The position numbers and the translations under genes are program-made. The notes beneath the pieces were generated by a model. That model was not told the DNA's origin. It worked only from the letters and a program-made list of their open reading frames with translations, and did not search any database. A stretch of 64,000 bases of DNA from Copromyces sp. CBS 386.78 (taxonomy: Eukaryota; Ascomycota; Sordariomycetes; Sordariales; Sordariaceae): assembly GCA_030685235.1 (NCBI GenBank), contig MU839090.1:310001-374000 (forward strand), given 5' to 3'. How positions within the stretch are numbered: the stretch's first letter is position 1; every line of letters starts with the position of its first letter. Below, one piece after another: positions 22,092 through 34,108 of this stretch.

Positions 22092-23646
22092 ATGGCGACT
22101 TCCAGCAGATACCCCCCGACTTCAAACCCGCACCAGCTACAGCAGGCGCAACTGCAGGGACAGCAGCAATACCAACAGTACCAGCAGTCACAAGCGCCCG
22201 TCGCTCCTACCACCCAGACAAAGGCCCGCCCAGCGAGTTCCCAACGCAAGGCGAGAGCCTTCAGCTTCAGATCCGACAAGTCTCACGACTCCAAAGAGCA
22301 TAAGCTTGACTTGCACGAGACCAGTGCCGAAAAGGACGCCAAACGGTTGCATACAAAAGCAGACCCTACCTTAGCCATGAATGAGGCAGAGCCATGTAAG
22401 TTCAACCATGTGGCATGCAATCCTATGCATTAGCCACCTCCTCTATATTGCCCTGCGTGCGGCGAACTGTATACTGACCTCTACCAGCCGAGGTGGCCGC
22501 GCATGTTAAGACGTCGCTCGCTTCTTTGCGGAATATACAACACAAAGATGCATTTGGAAATCCAATCTGTAAGTTTTCTCGTGGACGCGCTAAGAGACAA
22601 GTCTCACCGCTTAGGCTCAATACTGACCTCTCGTGTAGCCGACCCTGATCGTTCAAACCCCACCCGCAGTCGTTGGGAGCGCCCCTTGGATACCATTCGG
22701 AGCTTCGAGGCTGCCATTGATGGAGCGTACAGTAATCGTAGGTCAATTCACCGCTCAGGTATGCACCGGCTTTTCTCAAGCTGATGTAGTCCAATGTAAA
22801 CTAACATTGTTAATAGAATCGGAGTCAACATATGGCAATAACAGCAAACGGAATAGTTATTATGGCACAAGTACGGCCAACTCTAAAGCTCCCATTACCA
22901 AGACACGCAAGACGGGAATGCTAACGGTACCAGGTGGCCCCGGTTACTACAACAGCCGACCGGCTTCGACAATGTATCCGAACCGTCAAGACGGCAGCCA
23001 GCATGATCTGAGGCAAGCACCACGAGACACCTACTATGACCACCAGTCAGGATACAATAGCGGGTATTCGTCCCCGCCTCAGAACCAAGGTAGACGTCGT
23101 GATCCAAGGATCATGCCCAACCCGCAGTTCTCTTCGCCATATCAATCGCCGAGCGCGAACGACTACCCGATCCCGAGTAATCATCGCTCGTACGAGACGG
23201 TTGCCTCGGTATCTGGAAGTGGCTCATCGGACCCTGTGGGGTATCAGACCGACCCGACAAGTAGTGACAACAGCTCGATCGAACGAGCTCAAGCGGGACC
23301 AGTTTCCAAGCGACCGTCGGAACCAGCAAATGATTATGGAATAGGATTCAGCCAGAATACCGAATATTCACCATCGGCCTTCACAGTAGGCTATAACGGG
23401 AAACCTGCTATGGGCATGAACGGCGGTGGAGCAAACAACTATCAAGCGAACGGCACATCCGGCTTCGCCAATAACAACGCCTTCAATCAGGGAAACCCCA
23501 GCGTTGCACCGGTCGCAGCGCCTGCTTCGCCTCAGAAAGACACCCGGACACTACAGAAAAAATCGACGAACGATACCATTCAACCAGAGAGGCCAGGCGC
23601 ACCAGAGAAGCGCAAGAGTTGGTTTTTGCGCAAGCTGAAGAAGTAG
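22092..23646 (+). CDS. DUF2406 family protein
   Basis: Function unknown; DUF2406 proteins are conserved in ascomycetes. Proposed exons are 22092-22395, 22488-22568, 22639-22758 and 22817-23646, giving 444 residues with consistent phase. The first 40 residues are Gln-rich. The conserved core runs through ARAFSFRSDKSHDSKEHKLD, LHTKADPTLAMNEAEP, SLRNIQHKDAFGNPI and DPDRSNPTRSRWERPLDTIR, crossing three junctions, which confirms the exon joins. The C-terminal 270 residues are low complexity (Ser, Asn, Pro, Gly), ending in a basic KRKSWFLRKLKK motif that could contact membranes or nucleic acid. Convergent with VMA21. Confidence 0.88.
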
Positions 23647-24689
23647 GCTAGCCTGCTGGGAATGGATGTTTGAGTCACGATTTCTTATCTATGCGAGTAT
23701 GATATGATGTTGATGAACACGCTTGCTTTTCTGGACTTTGTCGCTTTTCTCCTCGCTTTCTTGATGGATACCCACGCTTTCGCCTACATGCCATCCTGGG
23801 GATGCCTGATGCACACCCCGAGGAAGCCGGCGGAACATGCCAGCTGTTTGAGAACATTTGTAATGGAGATTCGCTCTTGCTGAAGAGCGCGTTCCTCGAG
23901 GTATCTTTATGAGGAACTGGGGGCGAGGTTTCATAGGACGTTATCATTGGACACGGAACTGGTTATGAAATGTCGGTTCTCCGTGGGGAATTCGGTAATG
24001 TTCCAATGATGTTATGGGAACAGAACGCAATCGAGATGGGAAGCATTTTGAACTACGCAAGGAACAAGGAATTATTAGGGATGATGGACGCAATGTATGT
24101 GATGAGGGATGAGCCAAGGGTCTCTTTTGTGTTCAACGAAGAAAAAAAGATTTCAGCGGCTAGAAATCACCGATGAGTGTGAAGGGTTAGCGGATTAATC
24201 TCGAGAGTGATTGGGCGACCTCGTAAGTCAGTCCACGCTTACAGGAGATCTCCGCCTGCTCTTCATTGCTTTTTTGCGACGATATCTTCAAGAGATGGCG
24301 TATATACGTGGGCCAGATATAAGCGAATAGATTAATGCTTGTTTGATTACGAAATGACTCTTTATGTCTCCAGTGATCATTATCGTGAACTCAAATATGC
24401 ACCTACCACTGTGGGTTCCGGGTCGAATTCATAAGCCTGATCTTGTAGGTTTCCTGATGAAGTTCTTATACAACTTATACAAGGAGACGGTTAAGCTGTG
24501 ATGCACTTCTATCACACGGAGACGAATCACATGGCCCATTCAAGTTGAGCCCAGTGTTGATTCAAGACAATTAATCATCTTGTTCAGCACTTTTCCCCTT
24601 CATAAGAACAATGCCAAATATCTATGCCATCCCTCAAAAAAAAATCCTCAAGATCAATGCCATAAAATCCATGCCATACCCCTACACAT
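23647..24689. other. Intergenic, between convergent DUF2406 and VMA21 genes
   Basis: Contains the 3' flanks of both genes. Frames here (for example 23970-24176) are short and lack features. No repeats or RNA genes seen. Confidence 0.55.
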
Positions 24690-25401
24690 TCACAGATCCT
24701 TCTTCCCTTCTGCTTTCCCACCGCCTCCTTTCTTCTCATTCTCCTGATCCGACTGATCCTCCGCCATGGCAACAATGATATACCCAATCAACACCACATT
24801 GGCCATAATAGCTGCCGTGGCTCCGGCGTATGTTGAGTTTCCTGGTGGCTGTGGTCAGTGGATGTTGGTTTCGCTAAGTGAGACTGGTTGATGGGTATGT
24901 TATGGTTGAGCTGGTGTTCAATGGCTCCAGTCTTCAAAAGCCTCTTGAGAGTAGGAAGAGGTCGGACATGGACTATGAGATGAGATAAACGTACCCTTGA
25001 ACAAACGGTCTACTGTGAGGAAGTAGGAACTGATGGGGATGACGATCATGGCGAAGGTGAAGGCTAGGAGCTTGATGATTACGGAACTATGATGAAGGTT
25101 GTGGGTTAGCTTGGTGATGATCTCCTTGAATCCGCGTATGGGTATGAGCAGGCCTGGGTTTGAGATGAGATGGGATGATGGGGGAGAGTGAGGACGGAAT
25201 GAGTGCGTGCTTGATGGATGATACGGGTAACGGTGACAGTGAAAGTGACCGGTGATGTGATGGATGAGACTGAATGGAGAAAGCGTACGCAGGGACGGCA
25301 GGCGTGATGTTGGACTTATCGCTTGCCGCTGGGCTGGAACCGATACGGTCGTCCTTTTCGAGGAGAGTCTTCTCTTGGGAGATGATTCTGCGAGTGGCCA
25401 T
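24690..25401 (-). CDS. vma21: V-ATPase assembly integral membrane protein VMA21
   Basis: An ER membrane chaperone for assembly of the V0 sector of the vacuolar proton pump. Proposed exons (minus) are 25401-25289, 25086-24995 and 24841-24690, giving 118 residues. The N-terminus is MATRRIISQEKTLLEKDDRI. Two membrane segments follow: SVIIKLLAFTFAMIVIPISS in exon 2 and ATAAIMANVVLIGYIIVAMA in exon 3. The hydrophilic Gly/Lys tail ends in KKDL, a KKXX-type ER retrieval signal expected of this family. Introns are 202 and 153 nt with GTACGC and GTACGT donors. An in-frame upstream extension exists, but the ATG at 25401 matches the family N-terminus. Confidence 0.95.
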
Positions 25402-26265
25402 GTTGGTGTCTTTGGATGTTGTTTGTCGTCTTATATTCTTCACAGAATGGCGGGCTGAGGTGGGATTGATGAAGCTGTTTGCTGTGTCAGCGAGTCTTCG
25501 TATATGAGTCCAGACTGGCAAGCAGTGAAATGCGGCATGAGATTGTAGCTTACTCACGTATGTATTTCTGGCAAAGCGTTCAAGAAAACAGAAGGTATTC
25601 TCAATGTGAAGTCCTCGATGTCAAGTATGAGAACAGAGCTCGGTCTGGCAATTGCGTAGCTCGCTGGTTGGCTGGGCGGGCCTTCCCTGTCCTCATCGGG
25701 GTTTAAGTGGCTTGTGCCTGCCGGGCCAGTTGCAGGCTAGCACGTGGAGACGTGAAGGCGTCTGGTCGCGTTGGCCCACATTATTTCCTCACGAACAAAT
25801 GCGCGTCGCGATGGCGGCGGTGTGGGGCTCCAGATTAGAAAGATAGGGCTGATCGTTGATTGCTGGACGGCAATCTGGAGCCGGTTGCACGACTGGATGC
25901 CGTGTGTCCAGCCATTTCTGTTCTGGGACGGCACCGACAACAAACTCCAGTACAACTGCTCTGAGGTTGTCATCCCGTCTTTTCACATCACAGGTTTCCC
26001 AAAGGGCAAAGCGTGAAGGCAACGGGGCACTTCTTCGGACCTGGATTTTTGGGTCAATTGGAACTCTTCCTTTCAGCGAAGGTTCTCTTGTTCGTCTTTA
26101 TAGGTTTTGCTTTGCGCTATACATGCACCGCTAAAATTTCGCTTTGCGCCTTTGACCGCGTCCGACAAACGACGGGGACCTTCCCACATATCCCTTTGAT
26201 ACCTACTTCCACACAACAACCATTTTCCCCTTCACCACCTTTTTGGAAGACCACCTTCTTCGACA
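25402..26265. promoter_or_regulatory. Shared upstream region of divergent VMA21 and Fun30-like genes
   Basis: About 860 nt separate the two divergent start codons. A C/T-rich stretch with CACAACAACC at 26212-26256 directly precedes the Fun30-like start and probably is its leader. No specific operator was recognised. Confidence 0.5.
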
Positions 26266-29200
26266 ATGGCCTTCTCGTCACTGCCAGACGACGACTCTCT
26301 GCGCTCCTCAAGCGTTGTCGTCGACAGCCCTGTCCCTCAACGGCGGACCAAGCCCGATCTTGATTTCATAGACGAGGACGACGAGGACGAACTCAGCATT
26401 GTCTCCCAATCGCCCTACTTCACCCAGCCTACCCAGATTGTGTCGCAGTCAACAGTGAAACCAAGAGACGCCGCCATCCCGTCTTCGCCAACCGTCGTCG
26501 AAGTACCTGCATCGTCACCTTTCCGTCAACAATCGTCGAGCACCGGAGGTCGACTTGCGAGCGCCATGGCCCCAAGGGGTACCGATTTCAAACCCCCTGC
26601 CGCACGATTACCCCCATCCAAAGCAGGGGCAAAGAGAGATTATATAATGATTGACGACGACGAATTCGACAAGCCCCTTTATGCAGGCGATTCCTCAGAT
26701 GATGAAGGACCTGCGCGCGGCGACATTCAGCCGTCTGCTTTCAACAAGCCCAACCCCGCATCTGCAAAGGCTGCACCTGCAGTCTACCTCAAACCATCCA
26801 AGGTACTTGAGCCGCACACTTCCCATAGGGCATCGCATGGAGCAGTACTAACATTGGCATATTTGACAGAAACTCAAGTTGTCCGACGATGTCGGAAGCC
26901 CCATCACGAGCCCTGCGAAACCTTACGTATTGCAAGAGGATTGGGTCACACTTCGATCTTCTTCGCCGGAATCCCTGCAATCTATACGCCCGAAAGACTC
27001 TCCCATAAAGCCTGCCCCGGCACCTCCCGCACCAGCTCGCCGTCGCTTAGTCCAGGGCCGTCGGCGACGCAGCCCGTCGCCAGCAACCTCGCCAGCGAAA
27101 CCGATCGAGAAGCCCGCGCCCAGACTCAAGCAGACCAAGATCATCACGCTCGTTAGCGACGATGAAGATGACGATGACTACGTGCAGAAGAAGTCGGTCC
27201 GCTCACCTGAGCCACAACCGGAACTTTCGCAACGTAATCCCGAAGAAGATGCGTTTGAAGAGCGTGTCCTCAACTACCTCAATACCTGCGATCCGATACA
27301 ATTGATGGCCATTGCGAACGTCAAGGAAGACGTTGCGAAGCACATGCTGTCGTACCAACCCTTCGACAGTGTGGCTGATGCCGAGAGAGTGACAATGGCA
27401 GCAAAGGCGACCAAGGCCAAACGCAAGAAGTCGACCAGGGCTCCCGTTGGTGAGGATATCGTGGGCTCCATCAAGGAGTACGCCAAGGCTTTGGATGGCA
27501 TTGATCATGTTATTGCTGTCTGCGAGTCGCAAGCAACTGCGATCAAGGATGCTACCTCGAAGTGGAAGGTTGACCAAACCGGTCAGCCTCGGACAGTGAA
27601 GAACAAGGACGGAACCATTACGCCCCTCACTGTTGAGGGTTCGACTAAGCTGGTCGATCTTCCTCTAAGCCAGCCGGAGCTCATGAGCGGCTGCACGATG
27701 AAGCCTTTCCAGTTGTATGGACTCAACTGGTTGTATCTCTTGTATGAGAACCAGTATGCGAGCATCCTGGCTGATGACATGGTAAGTATTTATGCTTGTC
27801 TCCCCATTTCCAAACTTTGCCTCTCCTTGGCTGTTGCTGATCGTTTTATCTTTCTAGGGTTTGGGCAAGACTTGCCAGGTCATCAGCTTGATCTCTGCGA
27901 TTGTCGAGGAATATGAGAAACATGATCAGGATGAGGATAGCAACCAACCCTGGCCGAATATCATTTTCGTCCCCCCCTCCACACTCGCGAATTGGGCCGC
28001 CGAGTTCAAGAGGTTCGCTCCGGGCTTGAATGTGACCCTGTACCAGGGGTCACAAGTTGTTCGCGACGAGATTGCCGACAACATCTTGGACGATCCCGCC
28101 AGCCATCACGTTGTCTTGACATCCTACTCCCAGGTGTCACGCCCGGACGATATCTCGAATCTCCGACGGCTGAAGCCGATGGTCGCCGTTTTCGACGAGG
28201 GACACAAGATGAAGAATCCCAAGACCAAGCTCTACAAGGATCTGCTCAAGATCACGGCGACATGGCGTCTCATTCTGTCTGGAACACCCGTTCAGAACAA
28301 TCTTATGGAGATGATCTCGTTGCTCCAATTCGTCGAACCAGAGCTCTTCCGGGACCACTTCGACGATCTGGAAGCACTCTTCAACCAGAAATTCTCCTTG
28401 ACGGCAGTCTCGCAAGGCGCACTGCTCCACAGCGAACGAGTGGCGAGGGCTCGGACGATCCTGGAGCCTTTCATCCTCCAACGTCGCAAAGAGCAGGTGT
28501 TGAAAGACATGCCTCCCAAGACGGCTAAAGTCGTCTACTGTGAAATGGACGACGTACAGGCGTCAATATACAAAGACTACGAACGTCGATTCCGGAAAAC
28601 CGACGCCACAGGCGCCAGCAACGTTGGCCGTGATAACGATAATAATAATGTCTGGATTCAGCTCCGGAAATCCGCCATTCATCCGCAGTTGTTCAGGCGC
28701 TATTTCAACGATAGGACGGTGGAGAAGATGGCCGATATATTGATGAGAAAGGTTGACCAATCCGAACTTCGGCAGCCGAAGATCGAACATCTGATCAATG
28801 AGCTCAAGGCTCTTTCAGACTTTGAGCTGCATCTCTGGTGCAGAGATTACAAGTGCATCAGGCACTTCGATCTTCCGGATGGGTCCTGGATGGAGAGCGC
28901 CAAGGTTCAGGCCCTGCTTAAGCTCATCAGGCAGTATCAGAAGAATGGTGACCGCGCGTTGGTGTTTACACGATTCGCCAAGGTCATTGAGATTCTGGGA
29001 GAATGCCTTGCGTCGGAGAAGATTGAATATCTCTCCTTGCAAGGCAATACAGATGTCAGCGAGCGCCAGGAACTCATCAACGAGTTCAATGCCGACGCGA
29101 CAATTCCGGTGTTCTTGCTCACGACCGGCTCTGGCGGCACAGGCATCAACTTGACTGCGGCCAACAAAGTCATCATCTTCGACCAGTCCGATAACCCGCA

Positions 29201-29444
29201 AGACGACATTCAGGCTGAGAACCGCGCTCATCGTCTCGGCCAGACCCGCCCTGTGGAAATTATCCGACTTATCAGCAAGGATACCGTGGAAGAGTTGGTC
29301 TACAAGGCCTGCCAGAAGAAGCTGGAGCTTGCCAACAAGGTGGTCGGCTGGTCCACGGTGGAGATGTCTCAGGCTGAGATGGAGGCCCAAGTCCGTGCTG
29401 CCATTATGAACGGTGGCTCGATTGCGACTCCTCCATCCGACTAG
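26266..29444 (+). CDS. fun30: SNF2-family chromatin remodeller, Fun30/SMARCAD1 type
   Basis: An ATP-dependent nucleosome remodeller linked in yeast to heterochromatin silencing and DNA-end resection. Proposed exons are 26266-26802, 26870-27781 and 27858-29444, giving 1,011 residues. The first 400 residues are acidic, Ser/Pro-rich and disordered. A CUE-like helical segment lies around LNYLNTCDPIQLMAIANVKE. The ATPase begins at MKPFQLYGLNWLYLLYENQY; the Walker A GLGKT is split by intron 2 just after DDM. The Walker B-equivalent is DEGH, followed by LSGTPVQNN. The C-terminal lobe carries GSGGTGINLTAANKVIIFDQ and ENRAHRLGQTRPVEI with the arginine finger. The Fun30 subclass is inferred from domain layout and CUE-like region; other SNF2 subfamilies are less likely. 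Confidence 0.92.
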
Positions 29445-31038
29445 GTCTCGGGAAGTGTGAGGAGGACCATGAAACTTTGAGTCTTGGGAAACGTGTGTTT
29501 TGCATAAGATACAAGGTGTTGAGGATATCGGGCATAGATGATACCCAGTGTTCATATGCATAAAATCAGGCGCAATAGAAGTGGTTGCGCGTTTGCTTAC
29601 TTTTTCTGGCATATTTTAAGAGGGCACGATGCATTCAGGGCTGGCTATTATGGCTTGTATAGAGGCTTCATGTTTTTGCTCTGGCCTATTGTCTGGTTTG
29701 CATATTCGAAGGACGAGTGTTTAGCTCCCTAGACGGTGGAAAAGACCACAACTTTCGGTGATGTCGTTTCAGCAGAAGGATCAAGATCAACATATGACTG
29801 ATATTGTCGTGAGAAGTATGACTTGAGCTGGGATTTATGATGTTTCAAACATGGCAACAGCTTCTTTACGAATATCAGTGGTCACACCTCGTCACTTAAC
29901 TTCTTGGTCTCTAATTTTCGCTTTCACATGTCTCGTGAAAAGAGGGTATTATTTTGACTAAGATCTTGATATCCCCCTTGTAGTGCGAGGTTTAAATCAT
30001 GGATCTCGTGCGTAACGATGTCCGTCATCCCCGTCACACGTGCCACTGCCGCCAGCCGAAGTCATTCCGCACTAGTGTACATAGCGCAAGGTACCAGTTT
30101 CAACACGTCCAACGAATCAAACCAAGTTGCACTTTCTCGTTCATTGCGTGCCTTTGCATCGTGTCAATGATACTCTTCATTGACAATGACAAATAGTTAC
30201 TTCATCTTCCTCAGTATTTCAACATCGATGTCCTCCCACCACTCACGATAATCACCGCCGTGGATGTCATCAACGCCAGCCAGGCCCAATTGTGGGGGAG
30301 CGAATGAGAGTTCAGCGATGCAACGGTAGGGCTTGCCCGAAAATTGAGATCCCATAGCGTATCGCTTTCACATGCCACGGAAAGTCTGAGCGGGGAGGGC
30401 CTTGCCTTAGGGATCCAGCAGCTGACGTCCGGGTCGGGCACACAGGCCATTCAGTGGAGTGTCCACCCAATCCGGGCCGCCTCCACACCCCCTTAAACTT
30501 CCGGCCAGACTGCCATTTGCGCCGTTCTTCCACCGTTCGACGCGCCTGTGAAGATACCAAATCGACCCAAAACATGGACTGACACGGACCTGGTCCAGTA
30601 TGGTTTAAGCTTTTTTTTCCTTCGCATCACATCCCGGACATCTTCATCCGAGCCTTTCGTTTCCCTCGTTTCGTTCCATTCAATTCCGGCCACAAGCGGC
30701 AGGCGAGTTACCTTAATTCCGAAGATACACACACACCGTGACACAACACTCGCTCATTCTTATCCAACAACAACTACGTACCTAGCTGGACCTACCTAGG
30801 CATACCCGCTGCCGCCGCATCATTCCTCTTTCTTCACGCTCGTTCACATTCTTTCGCCGCAACTGACTCGAGTTGCGCCGCATGTTCCTGTTCTTTCCTA
30901 CCGCTGCATCTGCCACCAACAAGTAAAGACAGATGAGCGAGGTCAGGATATGTTCTTGATTCAAACGTCTATACCAAGCATTACACATTCTTAGTTGTTC
31001 GTAACACAACGGCGGGGTTCTCTCTTTGTTTGTTTACA
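29445..31038. other. Intergenic, 3' flank of Fun30-like and leader of patatin-like gene
   Basis: No supported gene. The last 400 nt before 31039 are C/T-rich with tracts such as CACACACACC at 30729 and a TACCTAGC/CTACCTAGG pair near 30778, consistent with a promoter and 5' leader. Confidence 0.5.
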
Positions 31039-33177
31039 ATGGGGTCGGTGATACCCTCAATATTTGTCTCATTCTGGCGGATATTCGTGGACATTGTACT
31101 CTTCTGGGCAGGTGTGAGTGCTTTGAATTTCATTACGTCCCCAGACTTTCAACCTCAGTCCTCATGTCATGATTCTCGACAACAAGTCCCAAGACTGGTT
31201 CACCCAAAGGCCTGATGACGTCGGCGCATGTAGACATGACCCAGGCTAACCCCGTCCGCCTAGAAATTCCGTGAATGGTATCGGCGCCGCAGTCCCGTCG
31301 AGGTCTGGCTCGACGTCCTTCGCAATGCTTCCGAGTTCGACGAGTGGGAGGAAGCCGCCATCCGGCTCGACACCCTTCTCGGCCTCGACTTGTGGCGCAA
31401 TAACCCGATCAGCCGGCACTACGATTACAAACTGATCAACGAGCGGTTGGAGAGTATCGAAGTTGCACGCGACAATGGCGATGTTAATGCGCTCGTCAAC
31501 CTTTTGCGCAGCGGCCTCGTTCGAAACCTCGGTAACATCACGGCACCTAAGCTATACAACAAGAGCTTTGCGGGAACCAAGATTCTGATTGAGGAGTATA
31601 TCACTGCGGTTGCGGAAGTGATCGAGGAGATTGGGATGTTGCCGACGACTAGGAGGACCGGAACGAACTACCCCAACAACAGTCTTACACCCGGATTCAG
31701 AGGAGCACGACCTGTTAGCCCCGGCTTGGCGAGTTCTGACGACGGCAAGGACAGCGGAAACAGCACGGCGGGCGGTGGAAGCGGCGGCAATACTATGGGT
31801 TACATGTCGACACAAATGAAACTCGATTTCATCCACGATACCAGGCAGGCGTTCGGACGGAGCACCCTCGTATTTCAAGGCGGCGCTATCTTTGGTCTCT
31901 GTCACCTTGGTGTGGCCAAGGCGCTGTTCCTACGAGGATTACTCCCGCGGATTATTACGGGCACGGCGACTGGAGCTTTGATTGCCGCTCTCGTGGCCGT
32001 TCATACGGAGGAGGAACTGCTGCATGTCTTGAATGGCGAAGCTATTGACCTCTCTGCCTTCTCGAGCAAGGTTAGCGGTGAAAGGAGGGACAAGAGAGAT
32101 TCGTGGTGGACTAACCCCTGGTCGACTCTGGTACGTAGAGTGACTAGGTTCTGGAAGGAGGGCTACTTTCTGGATGTCAAGGTGTTGGAGCACTGTATCA
32201 GGTCCAACTTGGGCGACCTTACGTTTGAGGAAGCGTACAATCGGAGCAAGAGGGTACTGAACATCACGGTCGCCACGGCTGGACAAGGGGGTGTCCCAAC
32301 CCTTTTGAACTATCTCACAGCTCCCAATGTGGTATGTTGATATAATCCTGAAGAAAGAAAAAAAAACATTAGAAAGGATGCTGACATGACTCTACAGCTT
32401 ATTTGGACAGCAGCGCTAGCATCCAACGCCTCATCAGCCTCACTTTACGGCGACAGAGAAACCAAAATTCTCTGCAAAGACTCCCAGGGCAACATCGTAC
32501 CATGGAAGCCCGCCAACACAGTCGACTTCCGCCACTGGACGCACGCCTCATACTCGGAGCGCGAATCTCCCCTCCAGCGCATCGCCGAGCTCTTCAACGT
32601 CAACCACTTCATCGTCAGCCAAGCGCGCCCCTATTTGATCCCCTTCCTGCAAAGCGACATGCACGGCCCCTCCCTCTTCGAGACCCGCAACAAGACCATG
32701 TCGGCAACCGCCTTCCTCGTGCGCATGATGGGTCTTGAGATCCGTCACCGGCTCAGCCAGCTTGACACTCTGCGTTTGCTCCCCGCCGGCATCCGCCGCT
32801 TCCTCGTGGACGAGCGCGTGCCCGGAGCGAGCGTGACGCTCGTGCCTGAGGTGACGGCCGGCGACTTTGTCCGCTTACTCGAGACACCCACGAAGGAAAC
32901 GCTCCAGTACTGGATCCTCCGCGGCGAGCGCAGCGTGTGGCCGGCCGTGGCGGCGCTCAAGATCCGCTGCGCCGTTGAGACGGAACTCGATCGCGCGTAC
33001 CAGCAGGCTCGGAGACTGAAAGCCGGCGGGCTTCGGCGCAAGGCTAGTAGCAGGGGCCCGATGACGTCGGCACAACAGTCGGCGCCTTCGCCGTGCGGGA
33101 GTGATCGAGAACGGTTCGAGAGGGAGCGTACGTTCGGGGTGGGCAGCAGGGCGCAGACTACTGGCGCTAATTACTAG
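31039..33177 (+). CDS. Patatin-like lipase homologue (TGL3/4/5-like), probable catalytic loss
   Basis: Resembles fungal triacylglycerol lipases/lysophospholipid acyltransferases of lipid droplets. Proposed exons are 31039-31113, 31264-32331 and 32398-33177, giving 640 residues. An N-terminal hydrophobic helix (SIFVSFWRIFVDIVLFWAG) is followed by a conserved KFREWYRRRSPVEVWLDVLR region, then the patatin core: oxyanion loop FQGGAIFGLCHLG and nucleophile elbow GTATG. Family members normally have GXSXG, so the serine position is alanine. The expected Asp-Gly pair before ELFNVNHFIVSQ also reads differently (WTHASYSERESPLQRIAELF). The fold is well supported; hydrolytic activity is doubtful. The C-terminus is basic and Ser-rich. 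Confidence 0.85.
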
Positions 33178-34056
33178 TCTAGGGTAGTACAACTTGCTAT
33201 GGTTTTCTTTTGTATTGGTTGGAAGCTAAAGACGAAGACTTGTGTATATGGCCGTTCCGGGCTTGTTACCTCGGCTTTTAACTACGCAGCCTTGTTGTTA
33301 GGTGGCATGTATCGTTTCAACTCTTATTTGGCATTGTTAGTATATCCTATAAATTGTGTACAACTATAGGTGTCGTCCGTGTGTCCAGCAACCAGCAACT
33401 GCTCCAGAATACACAGCAAGCGGCGTATAGTGTAACACATCAACTTTCCGTCGGCTCATGGCTCTTGTACCCGTTACCGCCGTCTTTGAGATGTCCCAGC
33501 CCGCAACCCCATTCGTTCTCCCATCAGCCTCAACTAAATGTGCTGTTTCGGGTCCAGACACCTGAGGCCTAAAAAGGTCTTGGAGGAATTGGCAAATGGA
33601 CCGGCGAGGTGCCGAGAAAGAAAGCCTAGCTGAGTGCCTGTGCCTCCTGGCCAGTCATTCACCTAACTTGCTCTCAGCGTGGCTTCGATTTGGCAGGACG
33701 CTAGAAGGATCCAGAAGGTTGCCTAATGGGGTCCTTCGGCTTTGCCTATCATGTTGTGGAATTTGAAGGGCGCGCATCACCACCTTGTTCGATGACAGTC
33801 TTGCACCTTATCAGGGTATCTGGATAGCCTTACACATGGAAATGGGAGGGGAAAAGGGTTGTTAGCAATATCTTGCCGCGGTTCGATTGTTGTGTGAAGC
33901 TACACTCCCCTGTTCAGTGCCGAACGTGGACCAAAGTGCTCGTTTGACGGGATTGGTGGGTTGTTGTTGAAGTGAGTGCTTGAAAGTGAAAGCTTGAGAT
34001 GAAAGACAAAGCCGTTGTCGTATGCCAAGGGTTTGTACCTGCAGGACTTCAAACCT

Positions 34057-34108
34057 ACTTGGGGGTTGTGGTGGTGGGACTTTCCTGGCCGCACCACAAC
34101 CCCCAAGT
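34057..34108. repeat. 17-bp perfect inverted repeat, possible hairpin
   Basis: ACTTGGGGGTTGTGGTG at 34057-34073 is the exact reverse complement of 34092-34108, separated by 18 nt. The arms are G-rich on one strand. There is no neighbouring gene within 800 nt to assign it as a terminator. Confidence 0.7.
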
